Positions 51,616 to 63,600 of a DNA stretch of 64,000 nucleotides are shown here, piece after piece. Position 1 is the stretch's first letter. Each line of letters starts with the position of its first letter. Below the pieces are notes generated by a model. That model made no database searches, was not told the DNA's origin, and saw only the letters and a program-made list of their open reading frames with translations. The position numbers were made by a program, and so were the translations under genes. Origin of the DNA: Letharia columbiana (Eukaryota; Ascomycota; Lecanoromycetes; Lecanorales; Parmeliaceae). Location: assembly GCF_014066305.1 (NCBI RefSeq), contig NW_023501049.1, positions 310,001 to 374,000 of the forward strand, read 5' to 3'.

Positions 51616-54416
51616 TAGATTAATTTAATTTTAATTAAAAGATTATAGATATTAGCTATATAATTTATTAATCTATATAAAAATTATTATCTACTTCTAT
51701 TAAATTATTTAAATTTTTATTATTATTTTATTAATATATTAGAGTTAAAAGAGTATTAAAGGAGATTAGTAAAATAAAAGTATTAATATTTAAACGTACG
51801 CTAACGTATCTTTTCTAAAGATTTAAAAAGTCGCTAAGAAATTAAAATAAATAGTTATTAATTAATATTAGAAATTAAATTTAATAATTAATTTAATTAA
51901 GCTTTTAATTTTTATTATAATCTTTAATTTTATTAACTCTTATAATAAGTTATAAATATCGATATAAAGACTCTTATTTAAGAATTAAATATATTACTAA
52001 TTAGACGCACTTAGAAAGCTCTCTTAATAGAATTAATACTCGAAATAGTTACTAATATCGTATATATTCGATAATAAGTTTTTTTAAGATCTTTTATATA
52101 TCTTTATACGCCTTATTAGTATTACTATTAATATTATTATTAATATAATTTTAAAAGCGTCTTAATTCTTATATAAGTTTTATAAAGCTTTTATTTTCTT
52201 TAATAATAATACTTCTTACTTATAGACTATCTAGATATATATAAGCGATAAAGTTCTCTATAATAAGACTAATTAATAAATATATAACTAGATCTCTTTA
52301 GAAAGAATTTAATTATTTATTATTATTTATCACGCTTAAGTCTAATAACTATACTTTTATATATCTTTATTTATATTTCTAAAATCTATTATTTATTATT
52401 TAAGTCTTTTTATCTTACTTTAGATTATAGTCTTTAATCTTAATATTAGATATTTAATAGAAGAATATTTATATTAATTTTAAAAATACTACGATTTATT
52501 TAATTATATTTTTAATAGTTAATAAAAAGATTATAATAAGAGTTAATAATTTTTTTAATAATAGTATTAGCTACTAGTTATTTTATAGATTAAGCTTCGA
52601 AAATTATCTTCTTATATTATAATAAAATAACTTAATATTAGCGAGTTTTTTTATATACGAATTATTTTATTTAGTAGTTAAGTCTAACTAATATTTATTA
52701 AGATATAAAAGATTTATAACTCTCTAAATCTTTTTTTAATAAGAAATCTAACTTTTATCTTTTAATAGAATTCTACTTATATTAAGATTATTTCGAAATT
52801 AGAATATAGATATAATATTAATAACTCGCTTTTAAATTTACTTCTTATAATATAGATTATAGAGAGCTTCTTAAGATCGCGACTATCGTTATCTTAACTA
52901 TACTCTTATATTATCTACGATATCTATTTCTAGATATATTAAATTTTATTATAATATTATATATTTATTTCTTATTTTTATCGAATATACTATTAAGAGT
53001 ATAGAGGCGAATTTTATATTTTATAGTCTTATAAGTATAATAGATAATTAAGATAGATATATCGCGTTTTAGTTATATATTTTAAATGCTATAGGAGTTT
53101 ATAACTCGATTATTTAACGATTATAGTAGAATAGAGTTATATATAACTATATAAATTATTAAAGTATATAATCTATATATACTTATTTCTATATAAGTTA
53201 ATATCTTATTTATATTATTCTTTCTCTAACTTAAATAATAGCTTTTTATACGCTTAAATAATATATTAAGAGAAGATTAATAAGAAAATTAATAAGAAAT
53301 AAGTAGTTAAGACTTAATATAAATAGAAATAATATTCGAAGTTAAGTACTATATATTCTCTTATTAACTAATAATATAATTTCTTATTTAAAGATCTTAA
53401 GAATAAGCTTAAATCGAATTCTAATAATTTAATAATTAAGAATAATATATATAATAATATTATAGATAATAAATCTATAGATATTTATAAACTTAGCTTA
53501 TTCTTTACTTAAATTTTATATTATAATAATAATAATAGATTCTAGAAAGAAGATGCGATAATTTCTTTTTTATAATTATTATAAGACGTTAAAAGTTTAA
53601 ATTAATAGACTTAATTTAAAAAAGATTAATAAAATAGAAGATATTAGATTTCGATTATATACTATATAATAAGCTTAATATAAATTTAATAGATTAATAT
53701 ATTTAAAAACTATAGAATTATAGATATCTAATTATATTTAAAAAAATTATCTACGCTTAAATCTCTATTATTTTAAAGTCTCTATACTCTTATAGCCTTT
53801 AACTACTTATCGATTATATTTATATTAAAATTTAATAGATTTCTTTTTATACTACTATAGTAGCTTTTATATAATATTTAAATTCTCTTTTTATATTTAT
53901 ATATTTTTTTAAATAATTTTAAATTCTAAGCTCGAGATCGTAGCTCTATAACTCTTTATTTATTTTATAATTTATTTATCGCTATAATTAAATTTTAAGT
54001 AGACGTTATCTATATTCTTCTTAAATAAGAATTAATTAATTTATTAAGTATTAGCGAAGTACTAATCTATATAGTTATATCGATATTTATTTAAGTTATA
54101 ATTAACTTTATTAGAGAGTCTTAATAGAGATAGATTATAATAGTTATTAGTATTTAATAAATCGTTAATTAATATAGCGAGCTTATCGCCCTCTATATTT
54201 AATTTTTCTTTATAATAAATAATTTAATTACTATTAGATTTTCTTCTTATAATTAGTTCTACGCTTATATAATAACTAATAAAATAAAGATATTAGATCG
54301 ATCTCTAACTTTACGATAAGTTATCGAATAATTATAAGATTATTATATAAATAGAGTTCTACTAATTCGATACTAGATTGTTTTAAAAGCTATTAGCGTA
54401 ATAGAAATAAAGTATT

Positions 54417-54455
54417 AGAGCGTAATCGCTCTAATAGTCTATAGCGAGATATATG
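54417..54455 (+). repeat. Family P fragment (RIP-mutated)
   Basis: GCGTAATCGCTCTAATAGTC here matches 205-224 of the unmutated copy with only G-to-A and C-to-T changes. It is cut off by the adenine tract that follows. Confidence 0.7.
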
Positions 54456-54457
54456 AG

Positions 54458-54510
<53 letters not shown>

Positions 54511-54677
54511 TAATATAAAAAACCTATTTAAAAAATAAAAAAAAAAAAAAAAACCCCCCAAAAAAAAAAAAAAAAAAAAAAAATAATAATAAAAATTTTT
54601 TTTTTTAAAAAAATAAAAAAAAAAAAAAAAAAAAAAAATTATATTAGAGAATAATTTAGGTAGAAAAAAAAAAAAAA
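54456..54677. repeat. Second long adenine-rich tract
   Basis: About 220 bases of A-runs with a CCCCCC block near 54554 and a T-run near 54596. It separates a + oriented P fragment from an inverted P fragment. As at 4035-4216, it sits where a repeat is truncated, so a repair, slippage or assembly origin is possible. Confidence 0.85.
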
Positions 54678-54685
54678 TTAGCGGT

Positions 54686-54722
54686 CTTTATAGAGTCGAC
54701 TTAGAACGTAATATATTACTCT
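54686..54722 (-). repeat. Family P, left inverted fragment up to the LTR insertion
   Basis: GCGGTCTTTATAGAGTCGAC corresponds to the reverse complement of positions 107-126 of the unmutated P copy. The P sequence resumes at 56163, after the LTR element. Confidence 0.75.
54718..54722. repeat. Target-site duplication, left (ACTCT)
   Basis: Pairs with ACCCT at 56163-56167, differing by one C-to-T change. The uninterrupted P copy has a single AGGGT at 86-90 (ACCCT on the other strand) at this exact place, confirming the duplication. Confidence 0.85.
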
Positions 54723-54895
54723 TATTATAAGTATACTCTTAATATATTACTTAGTCCTTAGCTCTATAACTAGCGAGCCTTAACGAAGACATTTTCTATT
54801 ATATTATATCTTCTTTCTATATATATAGTTCGATAGCCTTATTATTCTAGTTCTATCTCATCTATACTAGTATTATATCTATACTAATTCTAATA
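54723..54895 (+). repeat. 5' LTR (RIP-mutated)
   Basis: Begins TATTATAAGTATACTC where the 3' LTR has TGTTACGAGCGTACCC. Differences are transitions, almost all C-to-T or G-to-A in this copy. The few opposite ones (ATCTAT against ACTTAT, and TAGTAT against TAATAT) show that the 3' LTR has also mutated slightly. Any primer-binding site would start at 54896 (TTATAATAAGAC) but could not be matched to a tRNA. Confidence 0.92.
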
Positions 54896-55199
54896 TTATA
54901 ATAAGACTTCTTCGTATACTCGATAAAGAGAAATATATATAAGCTAATCAACGCACACTTACGTCTATTCGAATTAGCGAATAAATAATTAATAAAGAAA
55001 CGCGCTAATAGAGGCTTTAGTAAGAAATTAAGTTAAGCTATTATATTTCTAGATAAGCTTATTAAACGAGTAACTCGATTCTAAAGAGTCTAATAGAATA
55101 GCGAAATAGTCTCGCTAGAATAGTAGGCGAGGAATAAATAAGATATAGAAACTATTCATATAACTAGCGAATTAATAATAGAAAGAAATCGTTATAAAC

Positions 55200-55455
55200 T
55201 CTATATATAGTAAGTCTACTATAATAACGATAAGAATAGTCTCGAAAATAACTTTATTCGATCTCTTTACTAAGTATATCGATAATATATATAATAAGTC
55301 TACTATAAGAGTAGTAAACGTATAATCTCTTTATTAAGTATATCGATAATATATATAATAAGCCTACTATAATAACGACGGAAATAGCCTTAAAACGACT
55401 ACGATTTAATCTCTTTACTAAGTATATCGATAATATATATAGTAAGCCTACTATT
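55200..55455. repeat. Tandem repeats in the LTR element interior
   Basis: The block CTCTTTA(C/T)TAAGTATATCGATAATATATATA(A/G)TAAG occurs at about 55264, 55336 and 55411, each followed by (T/C)CTACTAT, with a partial unit near 55200. Spacing is irregular. Confidence 0.75.
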
Positions 55456-55489
55456 AAATGACATTTAATATATTTAATTCTTTTCCTAC

Positions 55490-55989
55490 CTCTCTATTAA
55501 ATCTACGAATCGACAAGTACGGCTAAGTTAAGATAAAGGATAAAACGGAGAATAGATTTTTGATAACAAGAGTATGGGAGACATAGGGCAAATCTATAGT
55601 GAAGCTCTTAGGCCAGGCTGCCAACAGGTGTTGAAGAATAATATGCATACGTTGGATTTTCTTTAATTCTATCGAAGGACTATGGTAAGAAGATTGAATA
55701 AGGAGAAGAACTCGGAGAATCTTGCTGGCACGCAGGTAAGATGTGGATTATATCTCCGGAATCTCTGTAGAGTAACTATGGTAGGCATGGCACAGTTAAG
55801 ACCAATATGCGATCCGGTAAAACCTCGGACAAACCACCCGATGTTCGACTGCTATCGCTACACCTCGGCAAATCGTCTCCGGTCGAGGCCTACACGGGCT
55901 ATGGATGTTTGAAGACACAGGGCAAGCAATGGGCGTACATCTTCGGTCTACCAGCCATAGGGGCCATAGCTATTGAGAGGGGGGGGTAG
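55490..55989 (+). other. Unmutated internal segment of the LTR element, possible captured or 3' pol-end sequence
   Basis: About 500 bp with balanced base composition and normal CpA/TpG use, in sharp contrast to everything upstream. Overlapping + strand frames start at 55682 (76 codons) and 55807 (60 codons). The second ends in TAG inside the polypurine tract, with the tail IFGLPAIGAIAIERGG, an arrangement often seen where a pol frame stops at the polypurine tract. Neither frame has a recognised domain. The segment occurs once in this window, which may explain why RIP spared it. It could equally be a captured single-copy host fragment. Confidence 0.55.
55975..55986 (+). other. Polypurine tract
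   Basis: GAGAGGGGGGGG immediately before TAG and the 3' LTR start at 55990. This is the usual plus-strand priming site of LTR retroelements and fixes element orientation. Confidence 0.8.
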
Positions 55990-56162
55990 TGTTACGAGCG
56001 TACCCTTGACACACCACTCAGCCCTCAGCCCTATGGCTAGCGGGCCTTGGCGGAGGCATTCCCTACTATATTATGCCTTCTTCCTACATACATAGTTCGG
56101 TAGCCTTATTATTCTAGTTCTATCTCACTTATACTAATATCGCACCTATACTAATTCTAATA
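55990..56162 (+). repeat. 3' LTR (nearly unmutated)
   Basis: Begins TGTTACGAGCGTACCC and ends CTAATTCTAATA, the final TA probably a mutated CA. It is colinear with the 5' LTR over 173 bp. Confidence 0.92.
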
Positions 56163-56167
56163 ACCCT

Positions 56168-57272
56168 TACTCGATTATTCGAGATTTCTTATCTTAGAGA
56201 TCTCTATAAAATATAAAATACGTTATAGAGACTCTTTCGGAATATATCCCTCGATACTTATATATCGAGACTACTTATTTTAGAGATCTTTATAGAATAT
56301 AAGATATATTATAGAAATTCTTTCGAAGTATATTCCTCGATACTTATATATCGAGACTTCTTATTTTAGAGATCTTTATAAAATATAAGATATATTATAA
56401 AAATTCTTTCGAAATATATATCTCGATATATATATATCGAGATTCGATTATCGAAAGCCTTAGAGTATAGAACTATATCGCTTCTAAAAGCCGATACCCG
56501 ATAAATCTAAAACTTTTACTCTCTAAAAAATATTTTTCGATTTATATATAACGAATTTAAATTCTTAAAATTAGCGAATATATCTTATAGTAACTAGTCT
56601 TCTCGAGATTAGCTAAGTCTCGAAATTTTAACGCGATATAATTATAAGAATAATTTAACTATTACTAGACTATAGATTAAAAAAATTAAGAATATCGCGC
56701 TTTATAATCGATACGCTCTATTTAACTCTATAAGAGTCTATTATATTCTCGCTATAAACTATTAAAGCGATTACGCTCTTATAGTATAATAGACTCTTAT
56801 AGAGCTAAATAGAGCGTATCAATTATAAAGCGCGATACTCTCGATTCTTTTAGTCTATAGTTTAATAATAGTCGAATTATTCTTATAACTATATCGCGCT
56901 AAAATTTCGAGGCTTGGCTAACCTCGAGAAGGCTAGTTACTACGAGATATATTCGCTAATTTCTCGATTTCGAGAATTCGACTTCGTTATATATAAATCG
57001 AAAAATATTTTTTAGAGAGTAAAAGTTTTAGATTTATTAGATATCGGCTCTTAGAAGTAATATAGTTTCGTATTCTAAGGCTTTCGATAATTAAACCTCG
57101 ATATATAAGTATTAAGATATATATTTCGAAAGAATCTTTATAATATATCTTATATTCTATAGAAATCTCTAAGATAAGTAGTCTCGATATATAAGTATCG
57201 AGGTATATACCTCGAAAGAATTTTTATAATATATCTTATATTTTATAAAGATCTTTAAAATAAGAAGTTTTA
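56168..57272. repeat. Large inverted repeat (two family P copies head to head)
   Basis: The left arm (56168-56745) is the reverse complement of the right arm (56785-57272), with a 39-base spacer. The centre reads TAAGAGTCTATTATA, spacer, TATAATAGACTCTTA. Outward both arms carry the CGATACGCTCTATTTA block, the CGCGATATA/TATATCGCG block, a CGAAAGCCTTAGA/TCTAAGGCTTTCG block and then the 86 bp units (three left, two right). Family P also continues outward to 54686 on the left and about 57372 on the right. The two arms differ mostly by transitions, so both were mutated after the arrangement formed or as partners. Confidence 0.88.
56179..56436 (-). repeat. Family P tandem array, 3 units of 86 bp
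   Basis: TCGAGA marks unit starts at 56179, 56265 and 56351, with a partial unit at 56437. The unmutated equivalent is the reverse complement of 1-69. The right arm of the inverted pair has two units and the window-start copy at least one, so unit number varies. Confidence 0.85.
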
Positions 57273-57374
57273 AATAATTAAGAAATAGCGTATTACGCTT
57301 TAAGTTAACTCTATAAAAACCGCTAATTAAGATAAAGCCCTCGAATTAATTCTTTTTAGAGTCGCGAGAATATA
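57273..57374 (+). repeat. Family P right end, stopped by MITE
   Basis: GCCCTCGAATTAATTCTTTT here matches 141-160 of the unmutated copy with one C-to-T and one G-to-A change. The match stops at GAGAA, where a MITE end begins after TA at 57373-57374. Confidence 0.8.
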
Positions 57375-57490
57375 CATCTGCAAATCTGAAAAGTTTCTAT
57401 AAAATTTGAAATTGCTGATCGCGCGTTGATCGCGGAAATTATAAAATTCGCCGGATTAGTAAATCTAATTAAAATTCGTCTAAATTCCGC
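57375..57490 (-). mobile_element. MITE end (inverted relative to 25184-25820), nearly unmutated
   Basis: Begins CATCTGCAAATCTGAAAAG and follows the reverse complement of 25710-25820, keeping GATCGCGCGTTGATCGCGG where the other copy has mutated bases. TA precedes it. The opposite end was not found, so this copy is truncated, very large or rearranged. Confidence 0.8.
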
Positions 57491-57690
57491 CCAATCAGTA
57501 ACTATAGTCTACTTTTCACACGCTGTTCGTCGATTTAGCAATTACTATTTATTATTAAAATACTATTTATCGATTTAGTAATTACTATATACTATTTAAA
57601 TAATATTTATTAATTTAGTAATTACTATATACTATTCGAATAATATCCGCTAGTTTAATAATTATTATATATTATTTAAATAATTTTTCT
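57491..57690. repeat. Minisatellite, 5 units of 40 bp
   Basis: Units start near 57491, 57531, 57571, 57611 and 57651. The first (CCAATCAGTAACTATAGTC...) keeps C and G, while units 2-5 read CGATTTAGTAATTACTATAT with progressive C-to-T and G-to-A change. The 25184 MITE has a single equivalent of this unit, so the array expanded in this copy. Confidence 0.75.
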
Positions 57691-60600
57691 AGAAATAGTA
57701 ATCGTCTTATACTAATATTTTATTATTTCTATAATTCGCGATATTAACTTAACTCTATAAGCTAAGTCTAACTCGACTTAGTTATATTATAAGCTCGATT
57801 TAACTCGACTTAATAATACTATCGCTAGATATTAGATTTATATATATAAATTTATATTATTATATCGAGTAATCTATCTTCTCTATTAAAGATAAGAGTA
57901 TTATCGTTTATAATATATCTTATAAGCGCTAATTATCTAAGAAGAAAAATCGTTATTAATATATTTCTCTATCGCTATAATCGCGTTAAAGTTAATATAA
58001 TATATATAAAGACTAATAATATATATTTATATTCTTATTACTTAATTTTAGCTCTACTAATCTCTTCTCTTAATATTTAAATTCCTTTAGAATTTATATA
58101 TATTAGTGCTCGTTAAAATATTAGATATCTTTCTTATAAAATCGAAACCGGCTTTCTTAAATTAGAAGTTTTAATTCTTAGATAATTATATATATAAGAG
58201 TATAGCGAGTAATAATATATATAAATCTCCCCTTATAATATCTTACGTTAAGACTTTCTTCTAATTTATTATATTTTTAGAATAATATATCTCGATTCTA
58301 GTATTATCGTATAGATTATTAATAACTCTCGTCGTCTTATATTCTCTATAACAGCTTACATTAAGACTTTCTTCTAGTTTATTATATTTTTAAAATAACG
58401 TGCCTCGATTCTAATATTATTATATAAACTATTAACGACTTAAGAGAATTTTAAATAATAACCCTCGTTATAAGCGATAACGTTTTTTAAATTATAAGAA
58501 ATCGCGAATTAATTTAATAGTAGTTTTCGGCGCTAAAATACTTAGCTAAATACTTTCTAAAGCGTATTAATATCTTTCTAATTAGAGAAGAGCTCGCTCT
58601 CTCTTCTCTTTCTAATTATAATATCTACGCACATATTCTATAATTATAAAATTTCTCTTCGCTTAATAAACTCTAAAGATAATTTGAAAGTTATTTAAAT
58701 TAAGAAGGGTATCTAGATTAAGAAGAGTATTCGAGTTAAAAAAGATATTCGAGTCGAGAAGAGTAATTAGAATCGATTTTGTCTATTACATATTTAGTCT
58801 TATTTCTAATATTCTAAAATCTAAATTCTCGATATCTCTATTATCTTATAATATAATATATATTAATCTTCTTTACTACTCTATAGCTCTTATTTAAAAA
58901 GTTTAAATTATAGATATTATTATATTAATTAAAGTCGATAAAGCTATTAATATAATAAAATTCCTTATCTTTTACTAACGCGAGTATAATATATATATTT
59001 CTCTTAATACTTACGAGGCTATAGAATCGTTATTTTTCGAGGATTTTTAAATTCCGCGCTGTTGATAGCTGCGCTCTTTCTACTTTCACTATACTATAAT
59101 ATTTCTAAACTTATTTATTATATTAATACTTAAATATCTTTATAAAAACACTCTATAGATAAATCGGTTTTTATCTGAAATCTCTGCGGGCTAGGTCTAT
59201 CACTTTTATTACGACTAGTACTTTCCCTACTAATTTTCTTAAAAGAACTTTATTAATATCGAAGGTCTACTAATTATATTCGTAGATTTAAGCGTAATCT
59301 TTATATTATCTTTTTTGAAAGGGTTAATTAATAGATTTATAGACGATAACGTCTTTAAATAAGCGAGCTATATTTAAAAAATCCTCTCTAAGAGTCTTTT
59401 AATATCGAATATTAAAATAAATACGGATTAAATATCGATATACTTATTTATAGTTCGCCTTATATATATTAATATTATTATCTCTCTTAAATAAATAATA
59501 TTCTCTTAATTTTATTTAATCTATTCGAATAAAGGCGGCTAGAGCTTCGAGAAAAGTATTTAACTTTAACTATTTAGTAACGGCCTCTACTAATCGCTAA
59601 TAATGACTATTATAATAATTTATCTATTTTATAATATCACGCTCCTCGTTATTTATCTATTAATTCTAGATATAAAGATTTAAAGAAGTTTTTATCTCGG
59701 TCTTCTTTTTTTTTTCTATAATCTCTTAATTGTAGATAATAATACTTCTATATCTTAATACTTAATAAAATTATATATTATAATTATCTTCTAATATACG
59801 ATATTATAACGTATAATCTATTTAATATAGTTATTATACTTATTTATTAATTTATAATACTTTTTAAAAAATTTAATATACGCCTTTTTCTTTATTTAAG
59901 TGATTAATTTATTAAGTAAGTTAAATAATTATATTATTTCGAGTAAGTAACTAATATTATAAAACTTTAAGAAGTTAAAGTAACCTTTATTCGTCGTTTT
60001 ATCTAAAGGTTTATATACTCGAAAAATCTCTTTTAATAGATTAATTCGGGCTAAGACCGCGAGTAGATATTAAATAATATTATTATTATAAGAATAATAT
60101 CTTACTAGTATAATAAGATTAAGAATAGCGCGATCTATATATAACGTATTCGAATTTAATTTAATTAAGATCGATATAAAGGTAGCTATTATCGTCCTCT
60201 ATAGGGTCCGACTATTCTCTTCTATTTACTATATCTTCTTACTTAAAAACTCGATATATCTTAAATTAATATAACTAGAAATTACTTAAAAGCGAATATT
60301 AAGAAACTTATTTATTTTATTCTCTATCTTTATAGCTTTAATATATTTAATTTATTATTTAAATAAATAATTTATAAATTTCTTAATTATTAAAAAGTAT
60401 AAGATATTAAAATATTATAGTCGATATATATTAATAGCGAAATAATTATCGATAAAAGGACGACGGTTATAGAGTACTATATTTTATAAATATTTTAATA
60501 TCTTTTTAATATATCTCTTTTATAGTCTTAGTTACTCGATTATACTCTTAAGTATTTATTTAGAATATAAAGTTAAAGAATATAATAATTTCTCTTTATA

Positions 60601-63600
60601 GATAAGATTATATATATAAAATAATATCTATCGCTTAAGATTAAAGTAATTATCGTTTATTTTTTATAATTTAATATTATAGTAGCTAGTATTAAATAAT
60701 ATCTTCGAGTTAAGCCGTTTACGTATTATATATTAATATTATATTTAAAGTATTCTTTAATTATTAAATATACTTCGTTAGTAGATAGTATATTGTAAGA
60801 GTATAAGAAGTTATTTTTGGTTATTAAATCTAAGATATAGTAATAGATCTAGATCTTAACTTCTTTTTTGTAATAATCGATATTATTCTTAAAATCGCTA
60901 TATTTAATTTACTATATACGCGTTATACGTCTTATTAAAGATTTCTAATTATAATATAAATCGATTAAGTATATTAATTTCTATATATTCGAAAGAGATA
61001 AGTTTTATTTAATATTAAAATAATAAAAATAACGATAGAGTTATTAGATAGCTTATCTTATATTTTTTATTATTAATTCGTAATATATATCTCGCTATAG
61101 ACTCTCGCTTTATTAGTATTTCTTTAGCGTATAAATCGATAATATAAACTTATACTAAAAGGTTTATATATTAAAAACGCTTTAATAATACTTATAATAT
61201 CGAAGTAAATAACGTAATATATCTTCGACTTTAATTTAAGTTCGAAGTTATAAATTTTAAAAGACTAACTAGTCTAGCCGCCGTCGATATTACCGCTATA
61301 TATATTCTATATCTTATATCTTAATAATTTTACGCTATTAAAACTATAGTTATCTTGAAATCGCTATAAATAAACGTTATAAAAGAATTTATTAATATTA
61401 TCGTTAGAGAGTCTCAATTTAAGAAATTATAGCGTCAGCGCATAATCTTTTCGAAATTTAAATAAATTTTAAAAATTATTTATATCGAATATCGACTCGA
61501 CGTTCGATCTAGTTCGATAATTGAATATCGATTTTATTTAAATAAGAGACTTCGATTTAAATTATAGTTCTATCGGCCTCTTAGCGTCTCGCTCTTTCGA
61601 ATATAATTCTATAGAGTTAATTATTAAAGACGAAATTATAATATTATAACTTAAATCTATTATAGAGATAGAGAATACTATTATCTTATTATTTAGATTT
61701 ATTATTTATATCGCGTTTATTTTCTCTTTCTCTATCTTCTACTCGTTTAATTATTATTATAATATCGAATTTATAGTTATATTATCTTCGAGTAAATATA
61801 TATCTTCTTCTTTTATAATAATTAAAGTTATTAGATTATTAATACTACTAACTATATCGCGATCTATAATATTAAAAGATGTATATAAAAGAATTAGTTT
61901 TCGCTTTCTATAATCTTATAGATATCTAATAAGTTTATTACTATTTTTATATTATTTTTTATAGAAGCGATATACTCGATATATATTCTCTTATCTATTA
62001 TTAATTAATTATAAGATACGCGTTCTTTAGTAATTAATAATATATTAACGTCTTAGCGAATATATATTACTACTTTAGCCTTACTTATCGCGAAGTCTAA
62101 TTTTAATTTTATATTCTTTATAATTATATTAAAGATATCTATAAATCTATATATAAAAAATATCTTATATTAATAGATATTTATAAAAAGAAAGAGTCTA
62201 TAACGAGTTATTTAGAGGAGAAATACTTTTATTACTTTTAAACGTTTCTTTATATTTAATACGTATATAATTAAAACGCTTTTATATATATAAAACTACG
62301 TTTATATATTTACTTTAAAATAGTAAAGCCGTCTATAGAGTATATAATTTAGAGATATATATTTTATATAAAAGAAATTAATTTTACTTTAATTTAAATC
62401 GTTTAATTTAGATAGTAGTACCTCTAAAAATAAGTATTATAAAAGAAATATATTAGATCTATTTATCGTTATTTATAATATATAACTATTTTATTATATT
62501 TAGCTAGCTAATATATCTTTATATTAAAATAAAAGTCTTTTAGATATAAATAATCGAAGTTAAATAAACTATTAAGAGTTATATATATTCGAAGAGAAGA
62601 TAATCTAATTAATCGATTTTTATAGATATAAAGAAGAAAGAAGATTAATATATCTATTAAAAAAGGAACTCGATTATCTACTAATCGATTAAAGAGTAAA
62701 TAAAAATTATATAAATATAGTATTTATTAATCGCTATATCTTACTATTATCTCTTATATCGAAGAGTTAAAATAAGTATTAATTTTCGAAATATTAATTA
62801 TCGAAGTAATTATTATCGCTTAAACTCTATTAAAGATTATTAGTCTCGAAATTATTAATAGAGAATAGATCTTAGAAAATCTATATTATTATTAAATAAA
62901 TTTATATTCCTAATAGATATAATAGCGAAATTCGTATTTTTATTATCGATATATATATTATTAATTTTAACGCTAATTAAAGCTTCTACTAAAGTTTTTA
63001 TTAGTAATTAATTAAAGTTAGTTAAAAATACGATATATTAATATTTAATTAAGGTTATCGAGATAGCTATTAATAAAATTAGCGTTAATTAAAGTCTACT
63101 TATAATTAATTAAAATTAATTAAAGATATAATATATATTTCGAGAAATAACATCGAATATTCGATTTAAACTCTATAGTCTTATTTAAATTTCTTTTATC
63201 TTATATCTTACTTAATCTAATACGCGTTTTCTTATTATTATATTATATATATTATTATATTAATATCTATACTTTCTTTAAACGATATACTTATAATAAT
63301 AATATTTATCGAAATCGATTTTTATTTTAAAATCGATATCGCTAAGTTAGATATTCTCGCGAACCGAGATAATATTTATAAAGAACTTCGATTTTTAGAG
63401 CTTATATTTAAAGCGGTAAAAGAGAAATTCTTATATTAATTAAGATATAAAGATCTTTAGAAAAAGTTTATAAAATTATATAAGAGAAAGATTAATATTA
63501 TCGTAAGCGAGATTATTTAATTACTATTTATTCTTAATTATATAACCGCGTAAGACCTTAGCTTTCTTTTTAAATTTTTATATAAATTAATTTTATTAAT

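Larger units (their letters stand above)
46161..54416. other. RIP-degraded DNA with a stop-free frame and old repeats
   Basis: About 8.3 kb of AT-rich mutated sequence. Notable contents are a stretch at 46505-46640 that recurs at 50960-51075 (AATAATTAAAGATTTAAAAT followed by TTCTAGAATTA), the 142-codon open frame at 47451-47876 and the repeat at 51086-51615. Nothing else is readable. Confidence 0.45.
54723..56162 (+). mobile_element. Complete small LTR retrotransposon, 1,440 bp (non-autonomous)
   Basis: Two direct LTRs of exactly 173 bp (54723-54895 and 55990-56162) align without gaps, and a 5 bp target duplication flanks them. A polypurine tract (GAGAGGGGGGGG, 55975-55986) lies three bases before the 3' LTR, so the element reads on the + strand. 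The interior is only 1,094 bp, too short for gag-pol, so it must rely on enzymes supplied in trans, as TRIM-like elements do. It sits inside a family P sequence. The left half up to about 55490 is strongly RIP-mutated while the right half and 3' LTR are almost untouched. Confidence 0.92.

Noticed and set aside
57491..57690. CRISPR-like array
   Set aside because: Units are contiguous 40 bp tandem copies without unique spacers.
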